Source: Scatosoma sp045643825 (GTDB taxonomy: Bacteria > Bacillota > Clostridia > Christensenellales > Borkfalkiaceae). From it: a stretch of 41,162 nt of DNA. The translations under genes were made by a program, and so were the position numbers. The notes beneath the pieces are model-generated. The model did no database searches and was not told the origin of the DNA. It saw nothing but the letters and a program-made list of their open reading frames with translations. The stretch is from NCBI GenBank assembly GCA_045643825.1, contig JAZRFV010000050.1, positions 1 to 41,162 of the forward strand. Reading direction: 5' to 3'. Shown here piece by piece: positions 39,584 to 41,162 of the stretch; position 1 is the stretch's first letter, and each line of letters opens with the position of its first letter.

Positions 39584-39856
39584 TTAGCCCGTTGTTAAAA
39601 ACCGCATAACATCGGGATGAGGGCGGGCGATTACCTCGCACACCTTCACGTTGCCAACCTCAGCCGCTGCTGCAGCGCCTGCTTCAAGGGCTGCCTGCAC
39701 CGCGGAAACCTCGCCTTCAACAACGACTGTTACCATTCTACCGCCGAGGCGTTTTTCCACGTGAATCAGCTGTACGTCAGCTGCCTTTACCATAGCGTCA
39801 AGCCCTGCGATTGCGGCTATCATAGCTTGCACTTCGAGTAACGCTATTGCTTTCAT
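39584..39856 (-). CDS. BMC-H hexameric shell protein with a different pore
   Basis: A 90-residue single BMC domain, MKAIALLEVQAMIAAIAGLDAM at the start. The pore loop reads EKRLGGRMVTV instead of EKIGSGLVSV, so the channel is likely to be charged and to admit another molecule. The end is PHPDVMRFLTTG. AAAGGAG precedes the ATG. It lies between the two near-identical PduA-type genes. Confidence 0.93.
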   Translation of the reverse strand: MKAIALLEVQAMIAAIAGLDAMVKAADVQLIHVEKRLGGRMVTVVVEGEVSAVQAALEAGAAAAAEVGNVKVCEVIARPHPDVMRFLTTG

Positions 39857-39891
39857 GATGTTTTCTCCTTTCCAATGCGTAATTTAAAATT

Positions 39892-39998
39892 TGGAGATAC
39901 GAGCATTTCCAGGCGCGCGAGGCTTTTCGACATGCGTGTACATAGACGTACACAAATTAGAAAAACGTAACGCAACGCCGAAATGCGAAGTATATACA
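39892..39998. repeat. dispersed intergenic repeat, copy B
   Basis: Begins GAGATACGAGCATTTCCAGG and ends CGCAACGCCGAAATGCGAAG-TATATAC. Both ends match copy A, while the centre is diverged (TGTAC-atagac-GTACA hairpin). It lies between BMC-H genes and has no coding content. Confidence 0.72.
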
Positions 39999-40002
39999 AT
40001 TT

Positions 40003-40278
40003 TTATTTAATAGCGGGAAGAAGTTTTTCAACGTCCATGTGGGGACGAGGGATTACGTGCGTTGCGATAACTTCGCCAAGAGCCGTTGCAGCAGCCGTAC
40101 CTGCTTCTACTGCAGCCTTAACAGCGCCAACGTCACCGCGAACCATAACGCTTACCAAACCGCTACCGATCTTTTCGCTGCCGATAAGTACTACGTTTGC
40201 TGCCTTTACCATTGCATCTGCTGCTTCGATTGCTGCTACCAAACCTCTGGTTTCTACCATACCCAATGCTTCCATCAT
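40003..40278 (-). CDS. pduJ: BMC-H hexameric shell protein (PduA/PduJ-like), copy 2
   Basis: A 91-residue PduA-type protein, nearly identical to copy 1. DNA differences between the copies are about 20 in 270 and almost all silent, so strong selection or gene conversion keeps the proteins alike. The pore is again EKIGSGLVSV. AAGGAG lies 10 nt before the first ATG; a second ATG follows directly. Confidence 0.95.
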   Translation of the reverse strand: MMEALGMVETRGLVAAIEAADAMVKAANVVLIGSEKIGSGLVSVMVRGDVGAVKAAVEAGTAAATALGEVIATHVIPRPHMDVEKLLPAIK

Positions 40279-40318
40279 AATTTTAAATCTCCTTAATATT
40301 TTTATTTTTTTATTTTTT

Positions 40319-40636
40319 TTATCTTAATTTGTCTTTGCCAAGTGCGCTTAAATGTGCAAACCATTCAATTTCTTCGCTTTGGCGAGCAATCACCTTGTGG
40401 GTGATGTACAGGTCTCTTTTTTCTGCTTCGGCTTTCCCTGCCGCAACCGCCGCTTCTACAGCAGCCGCGTCACCTTCCACCTTAATCGCCATAACCAACG
40501 GTACACGGGCGGAATCCCCTGCCGCGGGTTTGTTTTTGTCGATTGCCACTACTTTTACGTCAGCGGCCTTCGCCATAGCGTCTGCGACCACGATGGAGGT
40601 TGCAAAACCGAATACTTCTATCATGCCAAGTGCCAT
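40319..40636 (-). CDS. BMC-H shell protein with pore-loop insertion and C-terminal extension
   Basis: A 105-residue BMC-domain protein, MALGMIEVFGFATSIVVADAM at the start. Relative to PduA it has a longer pore region (DKNKPAAGDSARVPLVM) and an extra C-terminal stretch, EIEWFAHLSALGKDKLR, that may form a helix on the shell face. AAAGGAG precedes the ATG. It is the first complete shell gene after the alcohol dehydrogenase. Confidence 0.92.
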   Translation of the reverse strand: MALGMIEVFGFATSIVVADAMAKAADVKVVAIDKNKPAAGDSARVPLVMAIKVEGDAAAVEAAVAAGKAEAEKRDLYITHKVIARQSEEIEWFAHLSALGKDKLR

Positions 40637-40683
40637 TGTTTTCTCCTTTTTGTAAGATTGCTTCCTTACTTATCGTAAAATGT

Positions 40684-40790
40684 ATAGATACGAGTAGTTC
40701 AAGGCGCGGTGAGTATCCTGACGGGAGCGTACATATCGTACGTGACCGAAGGACACGGAGCCGCAACGCCGAAATACGAAGTATATATAC
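40684..40790. repeat. dispersed intergenic repeat, copy A
   Basis: Begins AGATACGAGTAGTTCAAGG, has the core GACGGGAGCGTACATA-t-CGTACGTGACCGA, and ends CGCAACGCCGAAATACGAAG-TATATA. The core matches copy C, the ends match copy B. It lies immediately after the alcohol dehydrogenase stop. Confidence 0.75.
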
Positions 40791-40793
40791 TTT

Positions 40794-41162
40794 TTACTTA
40801 TTAACGAAGCAGATCTTAATACCTTGCTGCGCAACGTTCACTTCCATTGCCTCGTTCAATTTATCGAGGGGGAATTCGTGGGTGATCAATTCCTTAATAG
40901 GAATGTTCATTTCACGAGCCTGACGAAGGAATGCCATCGTCGTAGGATAATCGTCAGCCGAGTAATCCCAAGAACCAACGAGGTTGATTTCCTTGTTGCA
41001 CATTGCAAAGTGAGGGTTCACGTTGTATTCGCCGTTGTTTACGAAGAAGCCCATTTCGCAAAGACCGCCGCCACGACGGATGTATTCGAAAATGTCCTTC
41101 GCTGCAGCGGGAGCACCCGTGCATTGGAATGCAAAGTCAGCACCTACGCCGTTTGCTACGCT
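40794..41162 (-). CDS. zinc-type (MDR) alcohol dehydrogenase, C-terminal part only
   Basis: The last 122 residues of a medium-chain dehydrogenase; the 5' part lies beyond the right edge. The frame at the edge reads SVANGVGADFAFQCTGAP, then IRRGGGLCEMGFF, HFAMCNKEINLVGSWDYS and HEFPLDKLNEAMEV, which match the end of the nucleotide-binding domain and the C-terminal fold of threonine/sorbitol/alcohol dehydrogenases. In this operon it would reduce an aldehyde to alcohol to regenerate NAD+, or make the diol from lactaldehyde; the substrate is not determined. Pdu-type loci normally use an iron alcohol dehydrogenase (PduQ). Confidence 0.88.
   Translation of the reverse strand, partial: SVANGVGADFAFQCTGAPAAAKDIFEYIRRGGGLCEMGFFVNNGEYNVNPHFAMCNKEINLVGSWDYSADDYPTTMAFLRQAREMNIPIKELITHEFPLDKLNEAMEVNVAQQGIKICFVNK

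Overview
The window reads as the chromosome of a Gram-positive anaerobe of the Clostridia (Bacillota). The grounds are AGGAGG-type ribosome binding sites, sigmaA-like promoters nearly all with a 16-18 bp spacer, the rpsF-ssb-rpsR operon with a Zn-finger S18, two lipobox proteins, and an oxygen-sensitive glycyl radical enzyme. I cannot name the family or genus. No phage, transposase, CRISPR array or resistance gene is visible.

Left part (1-27 kb) is mostly housekeeping with some surface proteins. In order it holds: NAD(P)HX repair (cut by the window edge), biotin ligase and recX on the minus strand; a phosphoribosyltransferase; a 775-residue membrane-anchored repeat protein of unknown function; rpsF-ssb-rpsR behind a candidate S6:S18 leader; a secreted lipoprotein with a ComEC-like metallo-beta-lactamase domain; a MacB-like ABC transporter fused to its permease; a metallophosphoesterase; tRNA-Arg(ACG) followed by tRNA-like debris; a collagen-like/leucine-rich-repeat lipoprotein upstream of rsmH; an operon of lipid kinase, PAS-SpoIIE phosphatase and a fused mannose-6-phosphate isomerase/ROK kinase; cca; lgt-like plus galK; cspA; uppP.

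Right part (27-41 kb) is a minus-strand glycyl-radical-enzyme microcompartment (GRM) locus. In transcription order: Zn alcohol dehydrogenase (partial), four BMC-H shell proteins, PduL, EutN/PduN, PduS, PduT-like BMC-T, a diol-dehydratase-type glycyl radical enzyme, its activase, PduU-like shell protein, PduV-like GTPase, a ParA-family ATPase, a small Lys/Ala-rich protein, and a GH106-like rhamnosidase. The probable chemistry is rhamnoside to rhamnose to 1,2-propanediol, then propionaldehyde inside the shell, then propanol and propionyl phosphate. The aldehyde dehydrogenase and rhamnose catabolic genes are not in the window.

Two things stand out. First, the ParA-like ATPase and its small basic partner are translationally chained to PduU and PduV by TAATG, ATGA and 14-nt overlaps, which suggests a McdAB-like microcompartment positioning module. 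Second, three near-equivalent arrays of the octamer GTGAAGTT alternating with small palindromes sit 11-20 nt upstream of the start codons of the activase, the radical enzyme and the PduU-like gene. Further repeat families occur between the shell genes.
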